From Polyodon spathula (lineage: Eukaryota > Chordata > Actinopteri > Acipenseriformes > Polyodontidae), in NCBI RefSeq assembly GCF_017654505.1, contig NC_054537.1:68900145-68964144 (forward strand): 64,000 nucleotides of DNA, in the 5' to 3' direction. Made by a program: the position numbers and the translations under genes. Shown in pieces: positions 23,691-33,248 of the stretch; positions within the stretch are counted from its first letter, which is position 1; every line of letters begins with the position of its first letter. The notes beneath the pieces were generated by a model that was not told the DNA's origin, searched no databases, and saw nothing but the letters and a program-made list of their open reading frames with translations.

Positions 23691-23892
23691 TAAAAAGACC
23701 AAATTCCCATTGGTCTTTTTAATTTATTTTTATTTTTTAGATGCTATTGATTTTTTAGTATTACTATGCAGGACAACCGCCATAAAATAATTACCTTTAT
23801 TAAAAATGTGCGCAGATTAATCTACCGATTCAATCAACTAATGCCCATAAATTAACCAATCAAAAATGTTAACTGAGTGACAGCCCTAATAA
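23690..23892. mobile_element. Probable hAT element end
   Basis: The right edge gttaactgagtgacagcccta has the reverse complement TAGGGCTGTCACTCAGTTAAC, similar to hAT termini. No partner end was located, so the extent is uncertain. Confidence 0.35.
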
Positions 23893-23899
23893 AAAAAGG

Positions 23900-24170
23900 A
23901 AGAAAATCCTTTGTTTGGGGAAGGAGTTTGGTATGAGTGTTTGACCTGTATTCAGTGAAGGCTGTGCCCAGCCTGGACAATATAATACCTTTTTTTTAAC
24001 ATAAGGTAATTGTGCTTTTATTTAACCTTTTATTTTGGCCCTCTTGTCCTGTTTTGTTTGTTTCTGCTTTTGTTCTACTTTTGTTAATAAATGTGTGCAA
24101 CCACGCTAAAACTGCAGTTTCCCTGTCTATGTCTTCTTTCCTGCCAGTAATGTCTGGGGCCACCGTGCTA
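23900..24170 (+). mobile_element. LTR fragment
   Basis: The words cctttgtttggggaagga, gtgaaggctgtgcccagcctgg, a T-rich stretch, gttaataaatgtgtgcaacc and ctgcagtttccctgtc match in order the 3' halves of the LTR sequences at 37071-37501 and 37700-37960. It lacks a clear start, so it is partial. Confidence 0.5.
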
Positions 24171-25949
24171 ACCTTTACAAGATGCTCACATTACCTGCTA
24201 TTTCTTTTTGTGGTATTTGTTTAGCACCTAATAATTTGCATGTGGAAATTCTATAGCATTGTGCAGAGATGTCATCAGCACTGGTTCTGCCATTTATTGC
24301 TACTTGCATGTATTAACCAAAATACCTTGCATACAACCAAAAAATTTCGTTTATACTCAAACTATGCCTTTATTCTTAAGATTACACGTCCTATGCATAC
24401 TTTAAGTGCTAATATAATATATTAATCGATTATAATAATATAATATACGGATTAGATCGACACTATTATAATATATATATATTATATAGATGTTATATTA
24501 GTGCTGCTGTATTTACTCCTAGACCAGTATCAGTACACAGTGCTGTGTACTTACGGTATTCTTATTTTGTTTGGGTTCCATAAGCTTTACAGTAAAATAC
24601 CGGTATGCGCCAGTGTGTAATTGTAGTCTATTAAATACATTTTATTCAAGTTTATTCAATGACTTTTGTTTCTGTTTGTAATGTTTTGGCATACTGTGCC
24701 AAAACATTCCAAACAGAATGTACATGTTTCATTATTGAGAGAGCCGTTTATTACAAATCTGGTATCTGAGTGCCGCACTTATTCAAGGGCGACGGTAATT
24801 CAAAGTAATACGGTACCTACACTTGTAACAGTGACTTAATATGCAAATGTACTAAGAAGAGTGTTTTGCCTAAAGCATAACAGCAGTGAGAATGGGGTTG
24901 ACATCAACAGAAATTAACAGTGGAGTCTAAAGAGATTACATTTTTAGTATCTGTTTTGTGAGATGTATTTCTTTGCTATTAAGAACATATTTTACTTTTA
25001 GATGACATTTCTAAAGCCAGCTTTAAACTCCTTAAATATCTTAAAAAGAAGTTCTTTTATCCTGGCTTACTTTTATAAAGACACATTGGCTGATCTAGCC
25101 TACATTACAAAATCTATGGCAGGCATCTACTGAAGAGCAGCTTTTAAACTTAAAGTACCTTAACATAGGTGTACACAGAAGTAATTGCAAGAAGAACCAC
25201 CGAAAATAATTGCACTTATCACAAAAGGGGATGGTATAAGAAAACAAAAAAACTGGTATTTGTAGACACGGTCTGCATCATATGTGGCTAATCATTAAAT
25301 TAATATTACATTTCAACAGGTAAACAAAGCTAAGTGTTTTGTTTTTTTTTTAAGTAAAAATGGCAGCTGATATTTAGGTATCTAGGCAAAATAGCAGTTA
25401 ACAAAAGATTTTGTGGCATTTTTTTTTAAAGCCAGCAGTAGGAACTAATGCTTTATCTATAACTCAATTAACTGCCTTTGTTTACATATCCGTATTGAGC
25501 AACCTGGAGTAATTGTATAAAGGCAGTTAGATTAATGTTTTTATTGAGCAGGATGCTGGGAACAGTACATTAGGAATATATAGTTATCTATGCTCTGGTG
25601 ACTGCATATTATTTAAACACACTGAGAACATTTTTATTTTATATTCTAGATAAAGAATGCCGAATCAGGGTGGGAATCTGGATGTTATTAAGTTATGGGA
25701 TCAATACAAGATTCAAATGCAAACTAGTTTTAAAGATTTATTTTTTAATTACTCATTTTGAGCACCAGTGTTATTTAAACTGAAAAGGCTTGTCTTTGGG
25801 TGTCTGTGACCTTGTTTAGCAAAGGCCAGGCAGTCGGGGTTGCAGAATTAGTTAGACCGCAGGTCACAATCCTCTTGCATAATAAAGAGTAAATTCCATT
25901 CTGATGGCAAATGACAGAGGCCTTAATGCCTAACAAGGAGATCTATATA
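24171..25949. other. Probable intron, no recognised gene
   Basis: It contains the hairpin at 24672 and TA-rich sequence at 24435-24490. Words at 24549 (acggtattcttattttg) and 24812 (aagtaatacggtac) are loosely inverted and might be ends of an old DNA transposon, not proven. Confidence 0.4.
24672..24716. repeat. Hairpin with 20-bp arms
   Basis: Arms CTGTTTGTAATGTTTTGGCA and TGCCAAAACATTCCAAACAG pair with a single mismatch around a 5-base loop (tactg). It could be a small inverted-repeat remnant or a foldback transcript; function unknown. Confidence 0.8.
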
Positions 25950-26443
25950 CCATATTCCTTCGAATTTAAGACGTCCTCGAATGTAAGATGCAGCCAAAAT
26001 TTCTCATCCTCAATTTGAGAAAATAATAAAACATCAAATAAAGACACACTTACAAAAATACAACCTGAATTACGCATATAAATGCCATTTATACAAAGGA
26101 ATACAACATTTTTTTGTTATATATCTAACAACAACAAATCTATCCTAGTCATCATCCTCTGAGTTGGTGGCATTCTTTACTACTTGACATCTCCCAGGCA
26201 AAGACTCACGCGTCTTTTAAAATGGCTGCCTGTATGTCATAGATGATTGAGATCAGGCAGTAACGTTTTTGATCGTCTTTTTCCTCAGGCAATCAGTCAC
26301 GTTCCTGTTTGTGTACTTGGGCAGTCACGTGTTTTGTTGGAGATTTTAATATATGCATCACTATACTCAAATTTAAGATGCAGGCCATTTTTGAGAAGAA
26401 AAAAATGGTTTAAAAAGTGTGTCTTAATTTCGAAGGAATATGG
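25950..26443. mobile_element. 494-bp MITE with TA target duplication
   Basis: The left end CCATATTCCTTCGAATTTAA and the reverse complement of the right end, CCATATTCCTTCGAAATTAA, match at 19 of 20 bases. Weaker similarity continues inward (gatgcagcc against the reverse of ggcc...gcat words). TA flanks both sides (25948-25949 and 26444-26445), as for Tc1/mariner/pogo transposons. No transposase is encoded, so it is non-autonomous. Confidence 0.83.
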
Positions 26444-26608
26444 TATCTAGTTGATAGTGCCATGCAAATAATAGAGTGACAATCACGACTAGATTTGAAC
26501 TTACCTATATGAATGTACATTTTTTTATTTATTAAAATAAGGTTAACTAGGATACTGTAGGCTCAGGGTGAATTATCATTTTGTTTTCAAAACAATAGTT
26601 TCTCTGAA

Positions 26609-26667
<59 letters not shown>
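26609..26667. repeat. (ATT)n microsatellite
   Basis: About 19 ATT units. A short (AAAT)n run follows at about 26708-26731. Confidence 0.95.
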
Positions 26668-26669
<2 letters not shown>

Positions 26670-26814
26670 CTTGTCTCAGAACGTGACCAACTCATTATTA
26701 GATTTAAAAAATAAATAAATAAATAAATAAAACTGATATTAATGCTAAAGTTGTAAAGAGCAGTATCAGTAAAATACCCAAGACCAAAGATGAGGTTTTG
26801 GAAATATTATTATT

Positions 26815-28083
26815 TATTTTATTTATTTATTTATTTGGCAGACAGTTTTATCCAAGATGACTTATTGGTATTACAGGGCAATACAATCTTAATATATAAT
26901 ACAGTATAGTTTACAGTAAGTGCAAATAGTACCATTAAAATACAACCTGAACAAAGCATGCAGTAATTTTATATTATATATTACAAGTTATATCAACAAT
27001 GAAATATTAGTAGTGCAATAGTGTAAGGATAGTGCATTAGCTAAGGATCCATTGACATGGTGCTTAGATCAGGGAAGCCCAGTGCATAGTAGGAGGGATA
27101 TTAAGAGATCTAGAAGTGCAGTCTAAACAGGTGGGTTTAAGTAGTCGGCGGAAGGTAGTGAGAGGTGGAGCATTCCTGAGATTTGCCGGTAACTGGTTCC
27201 GCCACTGAGGGACTAGGGAAGAGAAGGAGTGGGCATGGGAACATGGAGAATGGACCAGTTGGCCAGTAGAGGAATGGGGTGTAGGGAGACACAAGGGATT
27301 ATAAGTAGGAGGGGACGGTGTGGTAATGAGAGTGGTAGGCAAGAACAAAGGTCTTGAATGATAGCAGAGATAGGTAGTCAGTTGAGGGTGCAAAAAAGAG
27401 GGGTAGCATGACAGTAGCGAGGTTGGGAGAAAACAAGACAAGCAGCAGAATTCTGAATGAGCTGAAGGGGGCAGATAGCTGAAGCAGGGAGACCAGCAAG
27501 GAGAGTGTTACAGTAGTCCAATCTGGAGAGTAAGAGCTTGGAAATGGGTGGAATAAGTAATGAGAAAAGGACAGATTCGGTAGATGTTGCTAAGAAAGAA
27601 GCGGCAAGTGCGTGTCAGGGAGGAGATGTGTTAAGAGAGGGAGGGGTCAAGAATAACATCTAGGTTTTTAGCAGAAGGGGGTGGAGAAAGATCAGTAGAA
27701 TCAAGGGATACAGGTAGAGAGATCAGAGGAGAGAGAAGAAGCAGAAAGAAAGTATTCGGTTTAGAGAGTTTGAGTTAGAGGTGATGAGAACACGTCCAAG
27801 TTGAGATAGCCGACATTCTGAGACGCAGGAGATGTGGGAGTTAAAGGAGGGACAGGAGAGGAAGATCTGGGCATCATCAGCATAGATATGGTAGGAGAAG
27901 CCAAAAGAGGAGATGACAGTGCCTAGCTAGCGGTTGTAGAGTGAGAAGAGGATGGGTCTCAGGACAGATCCTTGAGGTGCACCTGGAAGGAAGGGTTAGA
28001 GATAGGAAGAAAACCAAGCAGAACAGTGCCTGAGATCTCCAGGTCAAAGAGAGAGGAGAGGAGAGAATAGCATGATCAACAGT
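26815..28083 (-). mobile_element. L2-clade LINE, 3' block with reverse-transcriptase part
   Basis: On the minus strand, in order: VDHAILSS at the right edge, APQGSVLRPILFSLYNR (about 27980-27930), FGFSYHIYADDAQ with the catalytic YADD (about 27900-27870), and near the end SLVPQWRNQLPANLRNAPPL with TTFRRLLKPT (27230-27130). A 3' tail (tcatcttggataaaactgtc) and an (AAAT)n-type terminus follow. This order and tail identify an L2-type non-LTR retrotransposon. Many frame changes make it inactive. The upstream part continues at 28913 beyond a later insertion. Confidence 0.82.
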
Positions 28084-28561
28084 CCTGGGGTTTCCATGCG
28101 TGTCAATTTACACATAAAATGGCGATGCGTGTACACGTTTGGGAGAATTACTCAGGTTAATCAGGTTTGTTCATTAACAACCATACTCTAACATGGATTC
28201 GCTTGTTTTAAACTTGTTTTGAAAGGCAGTGTTGCTTTTTTTGCTCATGAGACTTTGGCAACACTGGTAACCTTCTCTGTCTATGTCACAGGCAACATGA
28301 AAATCTCATTTTGCTTTTGAAAGAGTCTGTGCAGGATAGAGCAGGCAGTGGCAATTTTGGAAACAAACTAATGCTGCACTTCAATACGTTTCATCAGTAT
28401 CCACCACCTCCTTTTCAAGTGCCTACTAACTGTATTTGCTCAAGCGTGGTGCTGAATGCTTCCTCAGCAGCTGTAAGCCACCTAGACAGGTAGGGCTTCT
28501 AAGCCAGGGTAGTATACGCAGCATCACCTGATCCCCTATATGCTATATTGCCTGAATGAAA

Positions 28562-28634
<73 letters not shown>

Positions 28635-28912
28635 GTAAAACACATTATTAACGAGCCAGGCAAGAGGTATTTTGCTTTATTACAGCAGCTTAGATTCACT
28701 CGTGTACCAGTTCTCTGTGCATGGAAACCACATTTTCACAGAGTTCCACCAGTAATCTTCAAAAACAACACGAGTACTTTACACATAGCTCATTGACATA
28801 TCAACCCACACCTTTTCGTTCATTTGCATGACGTCGGATGAAAAGCCAGGAAAAGACATTTTTCTAATGTAAATGTCACGAGTTACAAAAAAAATTGCAT
28901 AGAAACCCTATG
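28084..28912. mobile_element. 829-bp inverted-repeat DNA element inserted in the L2 LINE
   Basis: The ends read CCTGGGGTTTCCATGCG on the left and, reverse-complemented, CATAGGGTTTCTATGCAA on the right, so GGGTTTCYATGC is shared. The trinucleotide AGT occurs on both sides (28081-28083 and 28913-28915). Removing the element and one AGT joins the L2 reading frame in phase. It contains an (AT)n array and no transposase. The superfamily is not recognised; a 3-bp duplication would fit Harbinger-like or some CACTA-like groups. Confidence 0.75.
28565..28630. repeat. (AT)n microsatellite inside the 829-bp element
   Basis: About 33 AT units lying within the inserted element. Confidence 0.95.
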
Positions 28913-29235
28913 AGTACCAAAGGCCGAGGAGAGGTCAAGGAGAATTAGAATGGAGGAGAGCAAGGCAGCCCAAGCAGAGAGTCTGAGAGAAAGGAGTCAG
29001 AGAGCAGAGAGGTATTAATGATACAAGGAGATAAAAGGAAGAAGGGCAGGGGAAATGGATTGGAAGAAGTGAGTAGGAAGGGGATCCAGGGTGCAAGCAG
29101 TTGGCCTGGAATCCAGGAGCATGAAACAAAAGTCTGAGTCAGAGGTGTGAATATCCCAGCGGGATATAGGTTTATGCATAGTCTAATATAAAGTAATAGT
29201 GGTTTTTTAGAAAACGGCTGAGATAAAGGCACATA
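28913..29235 (-). mobile_element. L2-clade LINE, upstream block
   Basis: On the minus strand the segment reads ILILLDLSSAFG just before the insertion point, the usual RT motif preceding VDH. Further upstream it shows decayed L2 text such as LSPCIINTSLLSDSF and SCSWIPGQLLAPWIP. There is an internal loss between INTSLLSDSF and the LLDLSSAF motif compared with the family, inferred from memory of L2 proteins. Together with 26815-28083 this is one LINE copy. Confidence 0.72.
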
Positions 29236-30319
29236 ATCATATTACTTAGGTCTTGAACATCTTTGAAATCCTAATGCAACAACATGTCACTCTGACCTGT
29301 GTTGTTTTTTCAGTTGGCTACTAGAGATGTAAGGCATATTGTTGCTTTGTACACATGACAATCTTTCTAGATCTTTACATCTTTTGGCAAATAATCACAC
29401 AGGGCAAGAAAAACAGGTTGTCAGTTGCAGGTTTGTTTTGTCAAATCTTTGTTCATTAATCCACCTGTACATTTTGTTGCCCATGATGAAAGAGTACTTT
29501 GACCATGGCTGTCATAGAAGACTGGCCTCTAGCAGAACTTCTACCTAGAAAAGCCTTAAGGGGGTCTGTCTCCAGTGTTATTAATATAAAAATACACAAG
29601 GGAGTAATTGATGTTAGTGTATCCAGTAGCAAGTATGTTGACTTCTAAAAAACATGTAAACATTAGCTGGTTGGTAAGGTGCTTCCTATAAGATATGTAT
29701 AACTACAATCCACTGGTATCCCAGTGGTATTGTTTAGCCACTGATTAGAAATACAAATATATGAACGAACATCAGTAAATATATATTTAGTTTAAAAAAA
29801 AAAAATAAAGTTAATTCTGAACAGGTGACATCACAATTAATGGATGTGTCTTAAATAGTAGCAGTTGCTGTATTAACGTTAAAAAAATGACTTCTACATA
29901 GAAAGTGGATGATATAATACTATATCCAAAACATATGTTTCTGTTTTTTTAGATGCTTTCCCGTTCCCTTTTAACCTCTTTTTTAATAATCTGTGACAGT
30001 TTAAGTGTTTTTTAAATCCCAAACTCATTATTCAGTGTTGAATGTTCATTCACAGCTGTCAAGCCCTAAATGTTCTCATGATTAACTTAAAACACATTGT
30101 CAGTGTATTACTTTACTGCATTGCAGGGGAAAAAAGACAAAGTTGAACTCCCCTATAAATTACTCATTTAAAAAAAATACAGAGCCAATTATTTTTATTG
30201 AAGCCGCTCTTGCCTTTGGTGTTACCTTACTATTATTACTACTGTAGCTGGAGGCTGGTAATATACATAGGTAATATTTTGAGGTGTCATTGCAAAAAAC
30301 AAAAACAAAAAAAATGACT
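29236..30319. other. Probable intron, possible hAT end
   Basis: No gene is recognised. At 30054-30085 the sequence agctgtcaagccctaaatg resembles the right terminus of a hAT element of the same general type as that ending at 23892. Confidence 0.4.
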
Positions 30320-30783
30320 GGGGCTCCCAAGTGGCGCATCCAGTAAAGGCACTTTACAGGATGCACCCTATAGCCTGGACATCGCCAGTTCAAGTCTGGG
30401 TTATTCCACAGCCAACCATGGACTGGCATTCCCAGGAGGCGGTGCTGAATTGGCTGAGGGTCTAGGTCGGCCAGGGTATACTGGGCTCACTGTGCACCAG
30501 TGACCCCTGTAATCTGGCCAGGCACCTGCGGGCTTTCCTATTAGCTGCCCGGGAGCTGTGTTGTCCTCCAACACTGTAGCTCCTGGGTGGCTGCATGATG
30601 AATCCACAGTGTGTAAAGAAGCAGTCGGCTGACAGCACATGCTTTGGACAACAGCATCTGTTCATCTTCGCCGCTCCCGAGTCAGCACAGGGGTGGTAGC
30701 GGTGAGCTGAGCCTAAATAATAACTGGACATTTCAAATTGGGAGAAAATAAAAAAAATAATTGGCAGCAACTAAATTTATAAG
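30320..30783 (+). mobile_element. tRNA-derived SINE, full length (464 bp)
   Basis: The head gggctcccaagtggcgcatc contains an A-box-like segment, and agttcaagtct (30387-30397) is a B box. The body contains ggatgcaccctatagcctgg and a tail with aaattgggagaaaataaaa. Direct repeats flank it: an A run plus atgact at 30307-30319 and again at 30784-30798. The copy at 51568-52031 has the same length. It ends 132 bp before the ADCY2 exon and lies in the same orientation as the gene. Confidence 0.85.
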
Positions 30784-30895
30784 AAAAAAAACATGACTAA
30801 TTTTTGTTCTTCTCTGTTGTTGTTGTTTAATAAAATACAATTTATATTACATTTTTGCTGGTTTCACAGCACCACAGTAACCCAACTTAAAAGCT

Positions 30896-30915
30896 GTCTT
30901 TTTCACTTTCCGCAG
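30896..30915 (+). promoter_or_regulatory. 3' splice acceptor of the ADCY2 exon
   Basis: A pyrimidine-rich run (tctttttcactttccgcag) leads directly into the exon. The exon's conserved protein begins exactly at the AG, which fixes this boundary. Possible branch-point A residues lie in the preceding 20-30 bases. Confidence 0.85.
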
Positions 30916-31077
30916 GTGTCCTTCTTCTTGTTCATTATCTTCGTGGTGTACACCATGCTGCCCTTCTGTATGCGGGATGCTATAATTGCCAGCGTGCTGA
31001 CCTCGTCCTCCCACACCATTGTGTTGAGCATCCGCCTGTCTACCACTGCAGTGATAAAGGAGCACTTGGTATGGCAG
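30916..31077 (+). CDS. ADCY2: Internal exon of adenylyl cyclase type 2 (membrane-spanning segment)
   Basis: This exon encodes 54 residues (162 bp, phase 0 to phase 0) of a class III membrane adenylyl cyclase, the enzyme that makes cAMP from ATP at the plasma membrane under G-protein control. It begins VSFFLFIIFVVYTMLPF, a hydrophobic helix, continues through MRDAIIASVLTSSSHTIVLS, a second helix, and ends KEHLVWQ. From memory of the family this matches human ADCY2 best and covers the fourth and fifth helices of the first membrane cassette, upstream of the C1a catalytic domain. The acceptor is a pyrimidine-rich tract ending cgcag (30911-30915); the donor is CAG|GTTAGT at 31077/31078. The exon frame is also open upstream to an ATG at 30793, but that part is intron. 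Apparent differences from human ADCY2 are Cys for Asn after LPF and a changed loop before KEHLVWQ (STTAVI for SATPGG). No other ADCY2 exon is visible. ADCY8 and other paralogues are less likely because the TSSSHTIVLS stretch is ADCY2-like. Confidence 0.92.
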
Positions 31078-31083
31078 GTTAGT
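31078..31083 (+). promoter_or_regulatory. 5' splice donor of the ADCY2 exon
   Basis: The donor reads CAG|GTTAGT, close to the vertebrate consensus. It falls directly after the conserved KEHLVWQ end of the exon. Confidence 0.85.
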
Positions 31084-32285
31084 GCCCATTAAAGCTTCTT
31101 CTCTTCAGGACTTGAGTGGCATTGATAAGATGTTACAATGGTGCAAGCTGTAATGGTCGAAACTTGACAGGTAATGGTTAAACAAGGGAGAGCAATATGT
31201 TATGTTTTGGGTCCAGCAATGTGCATTACTAGTTCATTTTAAAGTTGGACACATGCAAGTCAAACAGGATTTAACAGGCCTGTATATGAACCTACAGTAT
31301 TTGTAAAGTAAACCATATGAATATGTGTTGCATACAGTAGGTCATCAATACATTGGCTATTTTTTTTTATTATTTTTTTACAATTTTTTTGTTATTTTTC
31401 ACAATTGCTCAATCTAACTAGAATATTGTTTTTCTTTCACTTTCTGGTTCCTCGGAAAACCACAAATCCCCTCTGGCTTTCTAAAAAAAAAAAAGCATTA
31501 ATGAAATCTCAATTTAAATATTCATGGGGTACCTTCAGTTCACATCATCACAGGAAGTTCGCCAACATGTGAAACCTAAGACATTCATTTTGATTGCTAT
31601 TAGTGGATAACGCTAATGTGAAAGTCATGCATACTTGTGATCAAAATGATGTGAAACCGAATAGATTATATTCAGTGAATAATGCTCTATCTATTCTTCT
31701 GAAATGAGTGTCATCACTGAAGAAGGATATTGAATAACAGCGCCAGGCCCGCTTATGCAGGAAATTAAGATGCTGTGTAATCTCTTCCTTAACACACAGT
31801 GGCCTGTGCTGTATTGACTCTTAACTGCATCTTGTTCCTACAACAGCTATATTGTTGCATATGAAAATAGGAAGAACAGCTTGTGCAATGACCACCATGA
31901 TTGAAGAGGCCAATTTATTGCCCTAAGGCATCCCCTCTAAGGCCTTCTTCCAACTTACGAAGTAGACAGGACCTGTCAAACTTGTGACAAACCTGCACTC
32001 AGGTAAAGCCCCAGAGATGTCAGAACATGTGGCAGAAAGATTTGGGAGTAAGATTGACAAAGTTTGTTTTAATGGAAAGGCAGATTAAATCTTTTATTGA
32101 AAAAGTGAGACAATTTCATGGGCTGTCAAAACCCCCGAGGCAAGGTTATTAAACCTTTTTTGTAATTATTTTCTCATTTTATAACAATTCCTGATGCATA
32201 TTTTTTTTTTCTGAACACAAGGTTATTAGTTAAATGTCATCCTTTGGTGAATGTAGTTTATTTTATATATATACATACATACATA
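31084..32285. other. Probable ADCY2 intron, no recognised feature
   Basis: The first 1.2 kb downstream of the exon contains no repeat I can name apart from T and A runs at 31360-31500. Its repeat-poor character stands out, so conserved non-coding sequence could be looked for here. Confidence 0.4.
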
Positions 32286-32885
32286 CAGTGCATTTTTGCA
32301 TATTTTTGACACTGAATGTTATCAGATCTTCAACCAAAATCTAATATTAGATCAAAGGGACCCTGAGTGAACAAATGAAACACAATTTTGATACTTATTT
32401 CATTTATTTATTAATGAAAGAGATTTTGGCAGGACGGCCACTCCCCAGAGCCTTAGAAATGGCTTTGTAACTCTTTCTAGACTGATAGGCATCAACAACT
32501 TTTTTCAAGAATTTTTTTTAATCGTGGCATGATGTGCTTCTTAAACCTGTGTGCTGACAACTTCACTCTGATGGTAAGTGCCAAAGTTAGTCAGATTTAT
32601 ATTAGGCAGGGCTGGCCCAAATCAGGCCTCATTATTAACCAAAGTATTCAAACAGCTGATCCTAATTATCCCTTTAATTGGGTTGAGTTAACTAGGGGGG
32701 GCAATAACTTTTTCACACCTGAAGACACCAAACAAATGAAAGAAGCACCAAACTATAGTGTTATTTTTTTTCAGAGATTCCCTCTATATACTATGACGAC
32801 CCACAAAGGTGATCTGAACAAATTCAATGTGAAAAATGTGCAAAAATGCATAAAATCAGACAGGGGGCAAATACCTTTTCACGGC

Positions 32886-32889
<4 letters not shown>
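32286..32889 (-). mobile_element. Internally deleted Tc1-like transposon
   Basis: Both ends carry CAGTGC-type termini: the left CAGTGCATTTTTGCATATTT, the right reading aaataccttttcacggcactg. Inner repeat arms align (tttttgcatatttttgacactg against the reverse of the right side), with about 30 bp missing near the left tip. On the minus strand a transposase N-terminal remnant reads VVDAYQSRKSYKAISKALG (about 32500-32440). The catalytic domain is absent, so this is a non-autonomous copy of about 604 bp. Confidence 0.8.

Positions 32890-32950
<61 letters not shown>
32890..32950. repeat. (GT)n(AT)n microsatellite at a Tc1 end
   Basis: GT units begin immediately after the CACTG terminus of the preceding transposon and pass into AT units. 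Confidence 0.95.
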
Positions 32951-32951
<1 letters not shown>

Positions 32952-33004
32952 GATAGATAGATAGATAGATAGATAGAGATCTATACTATCTATCTATCTA
33001 TCTA
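32951..33004. repeat. (GATA)n / (TATC)n inverted microsatellite
   Basis: About seven GATA units (32951-32977) are followed after a short agatctatac spacer by about five TATC units (32986-33004). The two are reverse complements and can form a hairpin. Confidence 0.92.
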
Positions 33005-33158
33005 CGGTCGTTCCTACCCGATCCTCGTCACGACCGGGTCGAAGTTCTACCCTTCCTCACTCAATATTATACGGTTTGCCAACTGCAATTTCCGATAAAC
33101 TAAATTTGGTTACGACCAAACGCACTCCTTTTAGATATTTAAAAATTATATATTTAAG

Positions 33159-33162
<4 letters not shown>

Positions 33163-33245
<83 letters not shown>
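33163..33245. repeat. (AT)n microsatellite at a Tc1 end
   Basis: About 41 AT units end at the CAGTACTG terminus of the next transposon. Confidence 0.95.

Positions 33246-33248
<3 letters not shown>

Noticed and set aside
24542..24823. Possible inverted-repeat transposon with acggtatt ends
   Set aside because: The inverted similarity is too short and interrupted to define ends, and no target duplication is visible.
27064..27441. 125-codon Ser/Pro/Leu-rich frame on the minus strand
   Set aside because: Its C-terminal half (WRNQLPANLRNAPPLTTFRR) is the end of the L2 LINE protein; it is not a host gene.
30387..30397. tRNA gene suspected from B-box sequence
   Set aside because: The B box belongs to a SINE head; no intact cloverleaf is formed. 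The same holds for B boxes at 51628, 61384 and the minus-strand SINE at 52201-52688.
30462..30770. 102-codon frame on the minus strand next to the ADCY2 exon
   Set aside because: It is translation of the SINE at 30320-30783 on the opposite strand.
30793..30915. Upstream extension of the ADCY2 exon frame to an ATG
   Set aside because: The conserved protein starts exactly at the AG acceptor. The preceding in-frame codons are intron and show no similarity to the family.
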